Virus record (IMG/VR): IMGVR_UViG_3300028372_000049
Coordinates: 1 to 22,965 of that record
DNA: 22,965 bases
Reading direction: 5' to 3' (one strand)
Source of the DNA: a virus
Position 1 is the stretch's first letter. Every line of letters begins with the position of its first letter. The notes under the pieces are model-generated. The model saw only the letters and a program-made list of their open reading frames with translations, was not told the origin of the DNA and made no database searches. The position numbers and the translations under genes were made by a program. This document shows, piece after piece, positions 6,303 through 14,350 of the stretch.

Positions 6303-6571
6303 CACGTTCGACGCAGGACACTAAGTACCAGGGCAGCGGCCCGACCAGCCCGAAGCACTATGAGCTGTTCGACGGCCTCAAGGAGACGCTTGACCTTATC
6401 GAGGACAGGCTCAGCCCAGAAGCCTACGCAGGCTACCTGGAGGGCAACCTCATCAAGTACCTGATGCGCCACAAACACAAGAACGGCCTGGAGGACCTCA
6501 AGAAGGCCCAGCGCTACCTGGAGTGGCTCATCTCGCACACACAGCAGCAGGGTGAACATGATGACCGTTGA
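6299..6571 (+). CDS. DUF3310-like protein
   Basis: A protein of 90 residues. The core HYELFDGL, then TLDLIEDR, GNLIKYLMRHKHKNG and EDLKKAQRYLEWLI follows the DUF3310 pattern (His-Tyr, a helix, G-N-x-IKY-x-x-R, then EDL-KA-x-YLE), a small all-helical family common in phages and sometimes loosely called nucleotide-kinase-related; its activity is not settled. The start at ATG 6299 is chosen because AAGGAG lies about 5 nt upstream and ATGA overlaps the preceding stop. An in-frame ATG at 6263 lies deep in the upstream gene and is unlikely. Confidence 0.75.
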   Translation: MTRSTQDTKYQGSGPTSPKHYELFDGLKETLDLIEDRLSPEAYAGYLEGNLIKYLMRHKHKNGLEDLKKAQRYLEWLISHTQQQGEHDDR

Positions 6572-6932
6572 ACAGCAGCTACAGAGCCTGATGATGGAGG
6601 GCGAGCAGTGGGCCTGGGTCGAGGGATTTGACCACACCTACGCCGTCACCACTGAGGGCCGCGTCTTCTCACTCAAGGCCGCAGAGCCCCGACAGCTCAG
6701 CGTCCACGACGGCGGCAAGGTCAAGCTGTACCGGCACGGCAAGCGGTACAGGCCCATGGTCTCCTGCCTGGTAGACCGCACGTTCTACCCTGAGGAGACA
6801 GTGGCCTACAGCTCAGCAGATCTGGCGTGGTACTTACGGACGCACTACGGCGGCCATGCGGTCGACACTGTAAGACAGTGGGCTACACGGGCCGCAAACC
6901 ACGTTTCTGACCCAATGGGTGAGGAGGACTGA
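6558..6932 (+). CDS. NUMOD4-like protein lacking an HNH domain
   Basis: A protein of 124 residues. Its N-terminal part reads like the NUMOD4 DNA-binding module of HNH homing endonucleases: W18-x-W-x-E-G-F then Y-A-V-T, G-R-V-F-S, a basic KVKLYRHGKRYRP stretch and a V-x-x-LV-x-x-TFYP segment. The His-Asn-His nuclease block that normally follows is absent. The C-terminal part (WYLRTHYGGHAVDTVRQWATRAANH) looks helical instead. It may be a domesticated DNA-binding remnant. ATG 6558 has AGGG 5 nt upstream; ATG 6561 is an equal choice. It overlaps the preceding gene by 14 bp. Confidence 0.65.
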   Translation: MMTVEQQLQSLMMEGEQWAWVEGFDHTYAVTTEGRVFSLKAAEPRQLSVHDGGKVKLYRHGKRYRPMVSCLVDRTFYPEETVAYSSADLAWYLRTHYGGHAVDTVRQWATRAANHVSDPMGEED

Positions 6933-7113
6933 AAATTAGGCCGGACATCTACCGGCCATTATTCGCCATGTATAAGTAGAGGGCGCGCTAGAGAGTGCCC
7001 AGGTGACAGCGGGCATTCACGCTTCACGCCCTCCACACTTCACTTCACCCACCAAGACACCCTCGTCAGCGTCTACCAGCTGCCGGGGGTGTTCTATTTC
7101 CCATGAGGCCGCC
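6933..7113 (+). promoter_or_regulatory. spacer before terminase genes, with a hairpin
   Basis: A 181-bp spacer. GGCCGG (6939-6944) and CCGGCC (6952-6957) form a 6-bp stem with a 7-nt loop, followed by ATTATT, a weak terminator-like or processing hairpin. TATAAG at 6971-6976 could be a -10, but no good -35 precedes it. The rest is C-rich leader with SD GAGG before ATG 7114. A GTG at 7003 is in frame with the terminase, but the extension is low-complexity and lacks an SD. Confidence 0.4.
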
Positions 7114-7623
7114 ATGCCCCAAAGCGCGAAACAACAGGCCGCAGAGCTGGCCCGCGAGGGGCGGCGCTTGAAGGCCATGGAACTCAAGCTCGAAGGCAAG
7201 ACCTTCCGGCACATCGCCGACCAGCTAGGCGTCAGTGTGGGCACAGCTCACGGCGACGTCCAAGCGTGCCTGTTGGAGCTGGTGGAGATGCGCCAAGACA
7301 CTACTGAGGAGTACGTAGAGCTGGAGACCGAGCGGCTCGAAGCTGACCGCGATGACCTCAACAGCCTGCTTGGTGCCCTGGCCCCTAACATCTCTCAGGG
7401 CTGCCACGACGCCATCGACAAGGCCATCAAGATTATCAACCAGCGGGTCAAGGTGTCTGAGAGCATTCGCAAGCTCAGGGGCCTGGACGCTCCCCAGCGC
7501 AATCAGCACACCGTCGTGACCGTATCCCCTGCGGACGCAGCCGAAGAAATCAACGACGCCTTCGGCCTTGACGTGGTGGAGGTTGTGGAGGTCGACGATG
7601 AGCAGGAAGACGCCACAGACTAA
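7114..7623 (+). CDS. terS: terminase small subunit
   Basis: A protein of 169 residues just before and overlapping the large subunit. Residues 29-49 (GKTFRHIADQLGVSVGTAHGD) form a clear helix-turn-helix, the usual DNA-recognition part of small terminases. A long charged helical segment follows and an acidic C-terminal tail (residues about 140-169) that would contact the large subunit. It recognises the packaging start site and stimulates the motor. ATG 7114 is chosen for the GAGG upstream. Confidence 0.8.
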   Translation: MPQSAKQQAAELAREGRRLKAMELKLEGKTFRHIADQLGVSVGTAHGDVQACLLELVEMRQDTTEEYVELETERLEADRDDLNSLLGALAPNISQGCHDAIDKAIKIINQRVKVSESIRKLRGLDAPQRNQHTVVTVSPADAAEEINDAFGLDVVEVVEVDDEQEDATD

Positions 7624-8971
7624 AGCCTCCATGGCCCAGTTCTGGCGGCCGTACCAGAAACGGTACATCTGCGACCAGGGCCGCCTTCAACTGTACTGCA
7701 AGAGCCGTCAGATCGGCATCTCTGAGGCCAGCAGCTTCAAGGGCGCACGAGAGGCCGCGACCAACAGACGCCGGGACGTGTACTTCGTCTCGACGAACTT
7801 CGCCAACGCCAAGGACCTCATCAGAAAGGCGAAGTGGTGGTTGCAGGTCATGGCGAAAATCCGGCCGAATCTGGCCCCTTCGCTCGCACTGGTCACGGAG
7901 AACGTGTCCATGCTGGAGCTGGCCAACGGCTCGCGGCTCATTGCGCTGCCCTGCAAGCCCGGGTCGGTACGGGGCAAGAGCGGCACCATCATCCTCGACG
8001 AGGCCGCGCACTATGAGAATGACATGGAGATGTACGCCGCTATTGCACCGGCCATCATCTCCCAGCCGGACCTCAGACTCATCCTGGTCTCCACGCCCTT
8101 CGGCCCTAACGGACTGTTCTACAAGGCGTGGACTGGCGAGCTGGGAGACGAGACAGACGAGATGCACCGTGCCGGACTGGCATGGAGTAGGCACGAAACG
8201 GACGTGTTTGGAGCGGTCGCTGACGGCTTCCCCGAAGAAGTGCTCTTGCTGGAGGACCAGTACCCTTCGGACATCTGGGCACAAGAGTTCCTGTGCCAGT
8301 TCATCTCGGACAGCACGCTGTACTTCAAGCACGCCCTGTTGAAGAAGGCGATGGCTGATGTGAGCGAGCCGGACACTCGCGACGCCAAGCGCGTCCTGGG
8401 CATCGACCTCGCCTCAGAGACCGACAAGAGCGTCTGGGTCGACATGGTCAAGGTCGGCGACAGCTACCACGTCCTGGACACTGGCGACATGTCAGCAGAC
8501 GACCGAGACAAGCCGCTGACGTACCCTGAGCAGTACGACGTACTGACCAAGAAAATCGCCAATACCGACTACTATCAGGTGGCCGTCGACGCGACCGGAG
8601 AGGGCAAGGGCCTGAGCCAGTGGCTGCAACGAGACTTTGGCTCAGGCAGAGTGGTGGGCGTCCACTTCACCAACCAGTGGAAGGCCAAGTACATCCCTCA
8701 GCTTAAGCTGGATATGGCGCGGTCGCGATTCCACATGCCCAATCACTCCAAGCTCAGGGCAGATTTCCAGAAAATCAAGCGCAAAGTGACCACAGCCAAC
8801 AACGAAATCTTCGCCGCTAGCAGGGACGCTGACGGCCACGCAGACGGCTTCTTCGCTGCGCTGCTGGGCTACTCCATGCTGTACCGGCCGCCAAAACCCA
8901 AGAGTAAGCCAAGGGCCAAGGCCCACAAGCCCAGCAATGCCTCGCTAGCCAAGAAGTACATGGGCTACTGA
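7598..8971 (+). CDS. terL: terminase large subunit (packaging ATPase/nuclease)
   Basis: A protein of 457 residues that pumps DNA into the prohead and cuts it. The ATPase P-loop is KSRQIGIS (35-42): the lysine comes before SRQ rather than after the last glycine, a deviant Walker A like that of lambda gpA. Walker B is ILDE (132-135), with a coupling-like VSTPFG segment. The RNase H-fold nuclease acids are likely D270 (GIDLAS), D331 (AVDATG) and D416 (HADGFFAAL). The overall pattern resembles Mu gp28/Terminase_6. ATG 7598 has GGAGG 7-8 nt upstream and overlaps terS by 26 bp. The C-terminus is Lys/Pro-rich and probably disordered. Confidence 0.92.
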   Translation: MSRKTPQTKASMAQFWRPYQKRYICDQGRLQLYCKSRQIGISEASSFKGAREAATNRRRDVYFVSTNFANAKDLIRKAKWWLQVMAKIRPNLAPSLALVTENVSMLELANGSRLIALPCKPGSVRGKSGTIILDEAAHYENDMEMYAAIAPAIISQPDLRLILVSTPFGPNGLFYKAWTGELGDETDEMHRAGLAWSRHETDVFGAVADGFPEEVLLLEDQYPSDIWAQEFLCQFISDSTLYFKHALLKKAMADVSEPDTRDAKRVLGIDLASETDKSVWVDMVKVGDSYHVLDTGDMSADDRDKPLTYPEQYDVLTKKIANTDYYQVAVDATGEGKGLSQWLQRDFGSGRVVGVHFTNQWKAKYIPQLKLDMARSRFHMPNHSKLRADFQKIKRKVTTANNEIFAASRDADGHADGFFAALLGYSMLYRPPKPKSKPRAKAHKPSNASLAKKYMGY

Positions 8972-9052
8972 GGCCACACGCCGGCGTAGCCAATCTGGCA
9001 CGGCACCCGTTTTGTACTCGGCCCTACTCACTACCACCTCCAGGAGCACGCC

Positions 9053-11668
9053 ATGGCCAACAAACTAGGCATCTACGAGCGCAACGGCGTCTTCCACATG
9101 GAGGCCAACGACTCGGTCGCTGAGACCGACGTGGCCACGCTGGAGAAGTACCTCGACCACAGTGACGCTGCCAAGAGCTTCTCCTTTGCTGATGATGGTG
9201 AAGGCGACAAAGGCGGCGTCTCGAACACCGAGGAGACCGGCACAGACGGCTGGTACTGGGCCAACGGCACGATCCACCAGAAGGACGCCAACTACAACTA
9301 CACGCCCATCAGGGCACGCGGCCAGAGGGGCAATCAAGGCCTGTTCTGGCAGATGTTCCTGGAGAGCGAGCAGTATAGGCGCTCATGGAAGGACCAATAC
9401 GATAACCTGCGTCAAGGCCACTGGGCCGTTGAGCTTCCCCAGGACGGCATCGACGACCTGACGGATGCCCAGCTCACCCAGCTCGAAGAACAGCGTAAGT
9501 GGACCGAGCAGGCCATCTTTGGCATCGACGGCGGCTGGTCGAAGTTTGTCCACGACGCCCTCTACTTCCTTATCGGCGGCTTCTCGGTCTTCGAGACCGT
9601 CTACTACGCGCCGACAGCAGACAATCCCTACGCCATCAGGAAGATGGCTTTCAGGATGTGCTCCTCGGTCAACAAGTGGCTGCTCGACGAGCATGAGCGT
9701 GAGCTGCTGGGGGTGGAATTCGCCCGACCATCGACCGGGGAGAAATACAGCCTCCCGGCGTCGAGCCTGATGCTCATCAGCTACAACGCCTTCGGCAATG
9801 ACTTCGAGGGCAATTCACCCATCCGAGCGGCCGTCCAGTGGATTAAAGCCAAGCAGCTCTTTGCCAAGCTGGAGATGATTGCGGCCGAGAAGTACGGCGT
9901 GCCCATCCTGACGATCCAGAAGGACCTCCAGGGCGACAACTACCCTGACCCCAAGGAGCAGGCCGAACTGGTCTACCTCCTCGACCGTATGAAGGCAGAG
10001 GACAACCCCGTTATTGAGCTGCCCGCTGGCCAGCAGATGGCCATGCTCAGCCCTGAGGGCAACGTCCCAGATTTCACCAGTCAGAAGAGCTACTGCGACA
10101 ACCAGATTAGCCTGCTGCTCAAGAGCGACGGCAATCAGGTCGGCACTCGCGACGTAGGCACACAGGCCCTCGCCGAGACCAAGAAGGACACCCTTGACGA
10201 GTCGGCCGACTCCATCGCGTTCTACATCACTGAGGCCATCAACGGACACAACGGCACCGAGCACACTGGCGTCATCAAGAAGATGGTGGACGCCAAGTTC
10301 GGCGGCCCTATCGCCCCGGGCCTGTACCCTGAGCTGACGTTCTCCAGGGCCAAGGACACCCGAGACGGTGCGTGGCTCGGAGGCGTGGCAACGGCCAAGG
10401 AGAAGGGGCTGCTGACGTGGCGCTTCGGCGACGAGAAGAACGTGCGTGACTACCTCAACCTAGACCCTATCACCGAGGACGAATGGCAAGAGGCGCAGGA
10501 GGAGAAATCGGCCGTCCACAAGGCTGTTTCAGAGGGAGGTGATTCCCCATCTTCGTCGACCCCTAACCAGGGAGGCGAGCAGGACCCTGAGCAAGAAGAC
10601 CCAGAGGACGACGAGGTCGAGGATTTTAACGCGGCCGAGTCGGACAACGGGCTATACCACTTCGGCTCGGCCTGCACAGAAGACGACCACGAGCACACAT
10701 ACCAGCTCGCCGATGATGGAGTGGACGCCCACGCCAACGTCGACTACGAGCGCATGGCTGAATGGCTCGACAATCAAGACGCCATCATGGCCAAGGCCCT
10801 GAGCAAGGTCACCAAAGACCACAGGGACGACTGGGTCAAGAAGACCGAGGGCGTCACCGACCCTGACACGCTGCGCTCCATCAAGCGGTCGATGCGACGG
10901 CGATGGGAAGCGAACTACAGGGAGGCTGTTGAGGGCGAGCTTTTCAGGAACTACCTGAGAGGTGCTGGAGAGGTGCTGGCAGAAGCTGGCGTCCTCGACG
11001 AGGTGAACATCCCCTCGACCCCCAGCGACATCGACATCCAGCGGCTCAGTCTGGGCCGCCCGCCTGCGGAAATCCAGAAGACGGTCACGGCCGTCGCCGA
11101 CGACATCGCTGAGCACACGTACAACGTCACTCAGCATTATCTGACTCAGCAGGGTGTCGAGGAGGCCAACGGACGGCCCGAGCGCAAGGATCTGGACATT
11201 CCCACGTCCAGTGCACTGGAGAAGAACGTCGTCTCCATGTACTCGCCAAGGTCCTTCCAAGAGGGCCGCGACAAGGTCATTCAAGAGGTCTACGACGAGA
11301 GCCATCTGAGAGGAGTGGAGGGCGAAATTGTCGCCGAACGCTCAGCCGTGATGGACGGGGAAACCTGCTCGCCGTGCCGCAAGCACAACGGCAAGCGCGC
11401 CCTGGTCGGCAGCTCGACCTACTCGATGTACTCGCCGCCGAACTTCTGCAAGGGGAAAGCCCGATGCCGCTGTATCTGGGCCTACATCCACCCCGACGAG
11501 GAAGGCTACCAGAAGATGCTCCAGGAGCTGCGTGATGGATTCTCACACGCATTCAGCCCGACCACCCAGGTCTCTGACCACACTCCGGTACTGATTCTAC
11601 TGGCCGAAATGAACCACGAAGACGGCCTAGTCGCTGTCTTTGGCAAGGAGGAGCCGCATGATTTTTGA
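9053..11668 (+). CDS. portal protein (DUF935-like) fused to MuF-type minor head protein
   Basis: A protein of 871 residues. The first 480 or so residues match the Mu gp29/DUF935 portal type: an SEQYRRSWKDQ segment, a region around GGFSVFETVYY, and an ISYNAFGNDFEG region. An acidic low-complexity linker (about 490-535) follows. The C-terminal third resembles the MuF/gp7 head morphogenesis domain, ending in a DGETCSPCRKHNG motif (C772, C775), then C799, C805 and C807 in RCRCIW. These two proteins are usually separate neighbouring genes; here they form one chain. As portal it would form the 12-mer at the DNA-entry vertex, each subunit carrying a minor head protein. AGGAG precedes the ATG. The 3' end overlaps the protease start. 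Confidence 0.88.
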   Translation: MANKLGIYERNGVFHMEANDSVAETDVATLEKYLDHSDAAKSFSFADDGEGDKGGVSNTEETGTDGWYWANGTIHQKDANYNYTPIRARGQRGNQGLFWQMFLESEQYRRSWKDQYDNLRQGHWAVELPQDGIDDLTDAQLTQLEEQRKWTEQAIFGIDGGWSKFVHDALYFLIGGFSVFETVYYAPTADNPYAIRKMAFRMCSSVNKWLLDEHERELLGVEFARPSTGEKYSLPASSLMLISYNAFGNDFEGNSPIRAAVQWIKAKQLFAKLEMIAAEKYGVPILTIQKDLQGDNYPDPKEQAELVYLLDRMKAEDNPVIELPAGQQMAMLSPEGNVPDFTSQKSYCDNQISLLLKSDGNQVGTRDVGTQALAETKKDTLDESADSIAFYITEAINGHNGTEHTGVIKKMVDAKFGGPIAPGLYPELTFSRAKDTRDGAWLGGVATAKEKGLLTWRFGDEKNVRDYLNLDPITEDEWQEAQEEKSAVHKAVSEGGDSPSSSTPNQGGEQDPEQEDPEDDEVEDFNAAESDNGLYHFGSACTEDDHEHTYQLADDGVDAHANVDYERMAEWLDNQDAIMAKALSKVTKDHRDDWVKKTEGVTDPDTLRSIKRSMRRRWEANYREAVEGELFRNYLRGAGEVLAEAGVLDEVNIPSTPSDIDIQRLSLGRPPAEIQKTVTAVADDIAEHTYNVTQHYLTQQGVEEANGRPERKDLDIPTSSALEKNVVSMYSPRSFQEGRDKVIQEVYDESHLRGVEGEIVAERSAVMDGETCSPCRKHNGKRALVGSSTYSMYSPPNFCKGKARCRCIWAYIHPDEEGYQKMLQELRDGFSHAFSPTTQVSDHTPVLILLAEMNHEDGLVAVFGKEEPHDF

Positions 11669-12647
11669 CCTTCAATTCAACGACGCCCACACCGAGGGCG
11701 TGAAGCTCGAAGGGCGTCGGGCTGGCCACGCCAGTCAGTCATGGGTGTTCGCCCTGCCCCTGGGTACCGCCCACGTCAAAGACGAGGCCACCAGCAAGAT
11801 GGTTGAGCTGGACGTCTCCGAGGAGCTGGCACGTAAGGTCGCCTCAGAGACTCGCCGATCGCTGTACCAGTTCGCCGACTACGCCGACATCGACCAGACT
11901 CCTTTTACTTGGCCCGTCAGGGTCGAGCACAAGGCCGAGGGCAAGCGATACGGCGGCATCCTTGATGCCAAGGTCGCAGGCGAGGGCCGCAAGCGAGGCG
12001 TCTACCTCAAGGTGGACTGGAAGAAGGGCACCTGGGAGGACATCCTCGCCAGTGAGTACGAGTTCGTGAGCATTGGCCTTGCCGGAAAGTACACCGATGA
12101 GCAAGGCAAGGACTACAGCCCGCTCATCACCGAAGTTAGCCTCACCGACAATCCACGATTCAAGCGCATTGGGTCCATTCAGGACACCCTGCAACTACGT
12201 CTCAGCGACAAGGATACACCAATGGAACTGACCGAAGAACAGCTCAACGAACTCATCGACAAGCGCGTGGCCGAACGCCTCGCTGAGCAGCCCGAGGAGG
12301 CCCCTGAGGAGGAAGCCCCCGAGGCCGATGAGGCCGACGAGGAAGAAACCGACGAGGAGACCCCTGAGGAGTCCGAGGAGCCGTCCGACGAGGATGGTGA
12401 GGGCGACGACGAGGACACCCCCGACGTCAAGCTCTCCGACGTGATGTCTGCCCTTGGTGAACTCGCCAAGGAGAACAAGCAGCTTCGCGCCCAGGTCGAG
12501 GGCATCAGTAAACTCAACTTCTCCGAAACTGGAGGCGGCGGCGCTCAGGAAGGTGCCGACAACTGCGGCTCTGACGTCAAGCTCGAAAAGGCCCGCAAGA
12601 ATGGCCTGAGCGGCGTGGCCGCTGTGCTCGCCTCAGTCAAGGACTAA
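11658..12647 (+). CDS. prohead protease with C-terminal scaffold (Mu I-like)
   Basis: A protein of 329 residues. Residues 1-180 fit the Mu I protein type of prohead protease: VEHK (H91), YEFVSIGL (candidate nucleophile S138) and VSLTDNP (161-166). From about 189 the chain becomes an acidic, helical scaffold (a Glu/Asp-rich stretch at about 210-255, then LGELAKENKQLRAQV coiled coil). The enzyme matures the head by cutting scaffold and itself. ATG 11658 follows a perfect AAGGAGGAG and overlaps the portal stop by 11 bp. A nested start at 12222 would give scaffold alone. Confidence 0.85.
   Translation: MIFDLQFNDAHTEGVKLEGRRAGHASQSWVFALPLGTAHVKDEATSKMVELDVSEELARKVASETRRSLYQFADYADIDQTPFTWPVRVEHKAEGKRYGGILDAKVAGEGRKRGVYLKVDWKKGTWEDILASEYEFVSIGLAGKYTDEQGKDYSPLITEVSLTDNPRFKRIGSIQDTLQLRLSDKDTPMELTEEQLNELIDKRVAERLAEQPEEAPEEEAPEADEADEEETDEETPEESEEPSDEDGEGDDEDTPDVKLSDVMSALGELAKENKQLRAQVEGISKLNFSETGGGGAQEGADNCGSDVKLEKARKNGLSGVAAVLASVKD
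12222..12647 (+). CDS. nested in-frame scaffold protein
   Basis: ATG at codon 189 of the protease gene follows AAGGA by 7 nt and lies right after the protease domain. The product would be 141 residues: a short start (MELTEEQLNELIDKRVAERL), a long acidic stretch, a coiled coil and a C-terminal basic patch (KLEKARKNGL) that could bind capsid protein. This mirrors lambda C/Nu3 and Mu I/Z, where scaffold is made from an internal start in the protease gene. Confidence 0.6.
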   Translation: MELTEEQLNELIDKRVAERLAEQPEEAPEEEAPEADEADEEETDEETPEESEEPSDEDGEGDDEDTPDVKLSDVMSALGELAKENKQLRAQVEGISKLNFSETGGGGAQEGADNCGSDVKLEKARKNGLSGVAAVLASVKD

Positions 12648-12703
12648 TACCCGCAAGGGCAGCACCCGACAGCAGCATCAACCCTCCAATTTAAGGAAAT
12701 ATC

Positions 12704-13078
12704 ATGCAGAACTCGAATACCGTAGTCGCGGCGGCTGCCCTCCAGAAGGGACAGTTCGTCAAGCTCGATGGATCTCAAGAAGCCACTCCCTGCACTGACG
12801 CTGGCGAAGAAGCCTACGGCGTCGCGCTCAACAGCGCCGAAGCAGGCAAGCGCGTGGTCATTGTCACCGAGGGCACCGCTCAGGCGCTGTGCTCGGACAG
12901 CACGGTCAAGCTCGGCGACGAGATCATGACCGACGCCGACGGTCAGGTGGCGAAGGCCACCAAGGCCTCCTCGACCTATACGCTGGGCAAGGCCCGCTAT
13001 AACGGACGTGCCGCAAGCTCGGCTGGCCAAGTGGCCTTCCTCGAAATCAACCTGTCGACCCTGGCCCGCAGCTACTAA
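12704..13078 (+). CDS. capsid decoration protein (DUF2190-like)
   Basis: A protein of 124 residues between the protease/scaffold and the major capsid gene, the usual place for a head decoration or stabilising protein. The sequence is small-residue-rich and beta-like: LQKGQFVKLDG, YGVALNSAEAGKRVVIVTEGTAQ, VKLGDEIMTDADGQV, GKARYNG. This order (a changeable value, a 'control of volatility' segment, GKA-x-x-G) is typical of DUF2190/capsid cement-like proteins. AAGGA lies 8 nt before the ATG. It is not related in sequence to lambda gpD by eye, so the specific family is a moderate call. Confidence 0.7.
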   Translation: MQNSNTVVAAAALQKGQFVKLDGSQEATPCTDAGEEAYGVALNSAEAGKRVVIVTEGTAQALCSDSTVKLGDEIMTDADGQVAKATKASSTYTLGKARYNGRAASSAGQVAFLEINLSTLARSY

Positions 13079-13084
13079 GCCACT

Positions 13085-13119
13085 GGGTGACTGGCCCTGA
13101 GACAATGGGCTAGTCGCCC
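13085..13119 (+). promoter_or_regulatory. strong RNA hairpin before the major capsid gene
   Basis: GGGTGACTGGCCC (13085-13097) pairs with GGGCTAGTCGCCC (13107-13119): a 13-bp stem with two G-U pairs and a 9-nt loop. There is no T-run after it, so it is not a classical terminator. It could protect or define the 5' end of capsid mRNA. Confidence 0.55.
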
Positions 13120-13172
13120 CCGCAGCACCACGAATCAATCATTCAAGCAGCACCCCCTTCTAGGAGAACATC

Positions 13173-14123
13173 ATGAGCTTCGACGTTGGAACACTCAGCC
13201 CCGCACAGCGCGAGGAAATCGTCAAGGGCCAAGAGCCGGACCTGTCCGGCTACATGGCTCGCACGGTCGTACCCGAACCGGCCTTCCCCATCACCCGACG
13301 CGAGGGCGCTTACCGCAAACTCGGACAGAACCGCACCCACGCCAGCGATGGTGAGGGCCGCAGCACCAAACAGCGCCCCGGCAGCCCGACCCCCGAAGGC
13401 AACGGCGGCGTCGAGTCCCTGAGCTACGTGTGCGAGCACTACAAGTTCAAAGAGGGCATCGACGAGCTGACCGGGATGGAGCTGGAGACGGCCATTCCCA
13501 TCTACTCCCAGCTCGGCCTGGAAGCCACTCACGAAGTCCTCGCCGACTTCGAGCGGGACTTCATCGAGGTCGTCAAGGGCAACGGCACTGACGACAGCGA
13601 GGACAGCATCCTCACCATGACTCTCTCCAGTGGAGAGGAGTTCGACGACACGACTGGCAGCCCCATCACCCAGATTCAGAAGGCCCTTCGATCCATCGGC
13701 TCAGGTGCCCGAGCTGTCCTGGGCTTCGATGTCGCCTTTGCCCTGATGCGTCACCCTGACGTCATCGGAGCGACTGAGGGAGGGTCCAAATCGGACAACA
13801 CCATGGTCGCCCTCCAGTCGCTCCGGGGATTCTTCCAGTCGCGCTTCGGCGTCAGTCAGGTCTACGTCGGCACCCAGCCGATTCACGATGGTGCTGAGAA
13901 CTGGGACTTCCAGCGCTCCTACCTCCATGACGGTGCCTGCTACTTTGACGACGGCAAGAACCTTGAGCGTCCGACGTTCATGGACCTTCGCCTCGACGAC
14001 TACGAGGACCGCGACAAGGAGATGAAGTACGTCCGCGCTCGGTTCGACGCCGACATCGTGCGACGCTTCAAGGAGAACTCCATCGCGCTGAAAAACGTGC
14101 TGGCTAATCCTGGCGCTATCTAA
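13173..14123 (+). CDS. major capsid protein
   Basis: A protein of 316 residues, right size and place for a Mu gpT/HK97-fold major capsid protein. Features: an N-terminal arm, then a Gly/Ser/Thr-rich loop around 50-75 (possible E-loop), a segment SYVCEHYKFKEGIDELTGMELE, a central helix ARAVLGFDVAFALMRHPDVIG, and a C-terminal DLRLDDYEDRDKEMKYVRARFDADIVRRF typical of late structural capsid sequence. GGAG precedes the ATG. It would build the icosahedral shell around the scaffold. It is followed by a non-coding control module rather than directly by connector genes. Confidence 0.85.
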   Translation: MSFDVGTLSPAQREEIVKGQEPDLSGYMARTVVPEPAFPITRREGAYRKLGQNRTHASDGEGRSTKQRPGSPTPEGNGGVESLSYVCEHYKFKEGIDELTGMELETAIPIYSQLGLEATHEVLADFERDFIEVVKGNGTDDSEDSILTMTLSSGEEFDDTTGSPITQIQKALRSIGSGARAVLGFDVAFALMRHPDVIGATEGGSKSDNTMVALQSLRGFFQSRFGVSQVYVGTQPIHDGAENWDFQRSYLHDGACYFDDGKNLERPTFMDLRLDDYEDRDKEMKYVRARFDADIVRRFKENSIALKNVLANPGAI

Positions 14124-14183
14124 TCGAGAGCTGTGAGGGCCTAAGTGAATGTCCCGGGACACCCCTGGGACATTCGCGAATGT

Positions 14184-14199
14184 ACCACTAAATAGTGGT
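14184..14199. repeat. 16-bp palindrome beside a motif
   Basis: ACCACTA-AA-TAGTGGT: 7-bp arms and a 2-bp centre, overlapping the end of the GAATGTACC copy at 14178. No equivalent palindrome is at this place in copy A. Confidence 0.5.
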
Positions 14200-14309
14200 G
14201 CTGTGGCCCTCACGGCCCGATTATTGGCCCCTGGTACACTGGGACACCGTTTTCTGACCCTTTATGGACTAAACCTAACCTTAGGTATTACGCCTTATAA
14301 GGTTTGGGA

Positions 14310-14350
14310 TAGTAAACAATTACGCGAGGCCCCCCCACGGTATGTACCAC
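14310..14350. repeat. 41-bp block identical to 5167-5207 (copy B)
   Basis: Starts TAGTAAACAATTACGCG, includes seven C in a row and ends GGTATGTACCAC. It is the only long stretch in the two modules without a single difference, so it is probably under direct selection. Confidence 0.9.

Noticed and set aside
7003-7113. GTG start for the small terminase at 7003
   Set aside because: The added 37 residues are low-complexity and lack an SD; ATG 7114 has GAGG upstream.
7550-8332. Minus-strand 260-codon frame
   Set aside because: Antisense to the large terminase, which has clear ATPase and nuclease motifs.
10652-11305. Minus-strand 217-codon frame
   Set aside because: Shadow of the portal/MuF gene; no SD-led start or recognisable motif.
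11640-11657. TTG start for the protease gene
   Set aside because: The TTG lies upstream of, and the next codons translate, the AAGGAGGAG ribosome site itself; ATG 11658 is the natural start.
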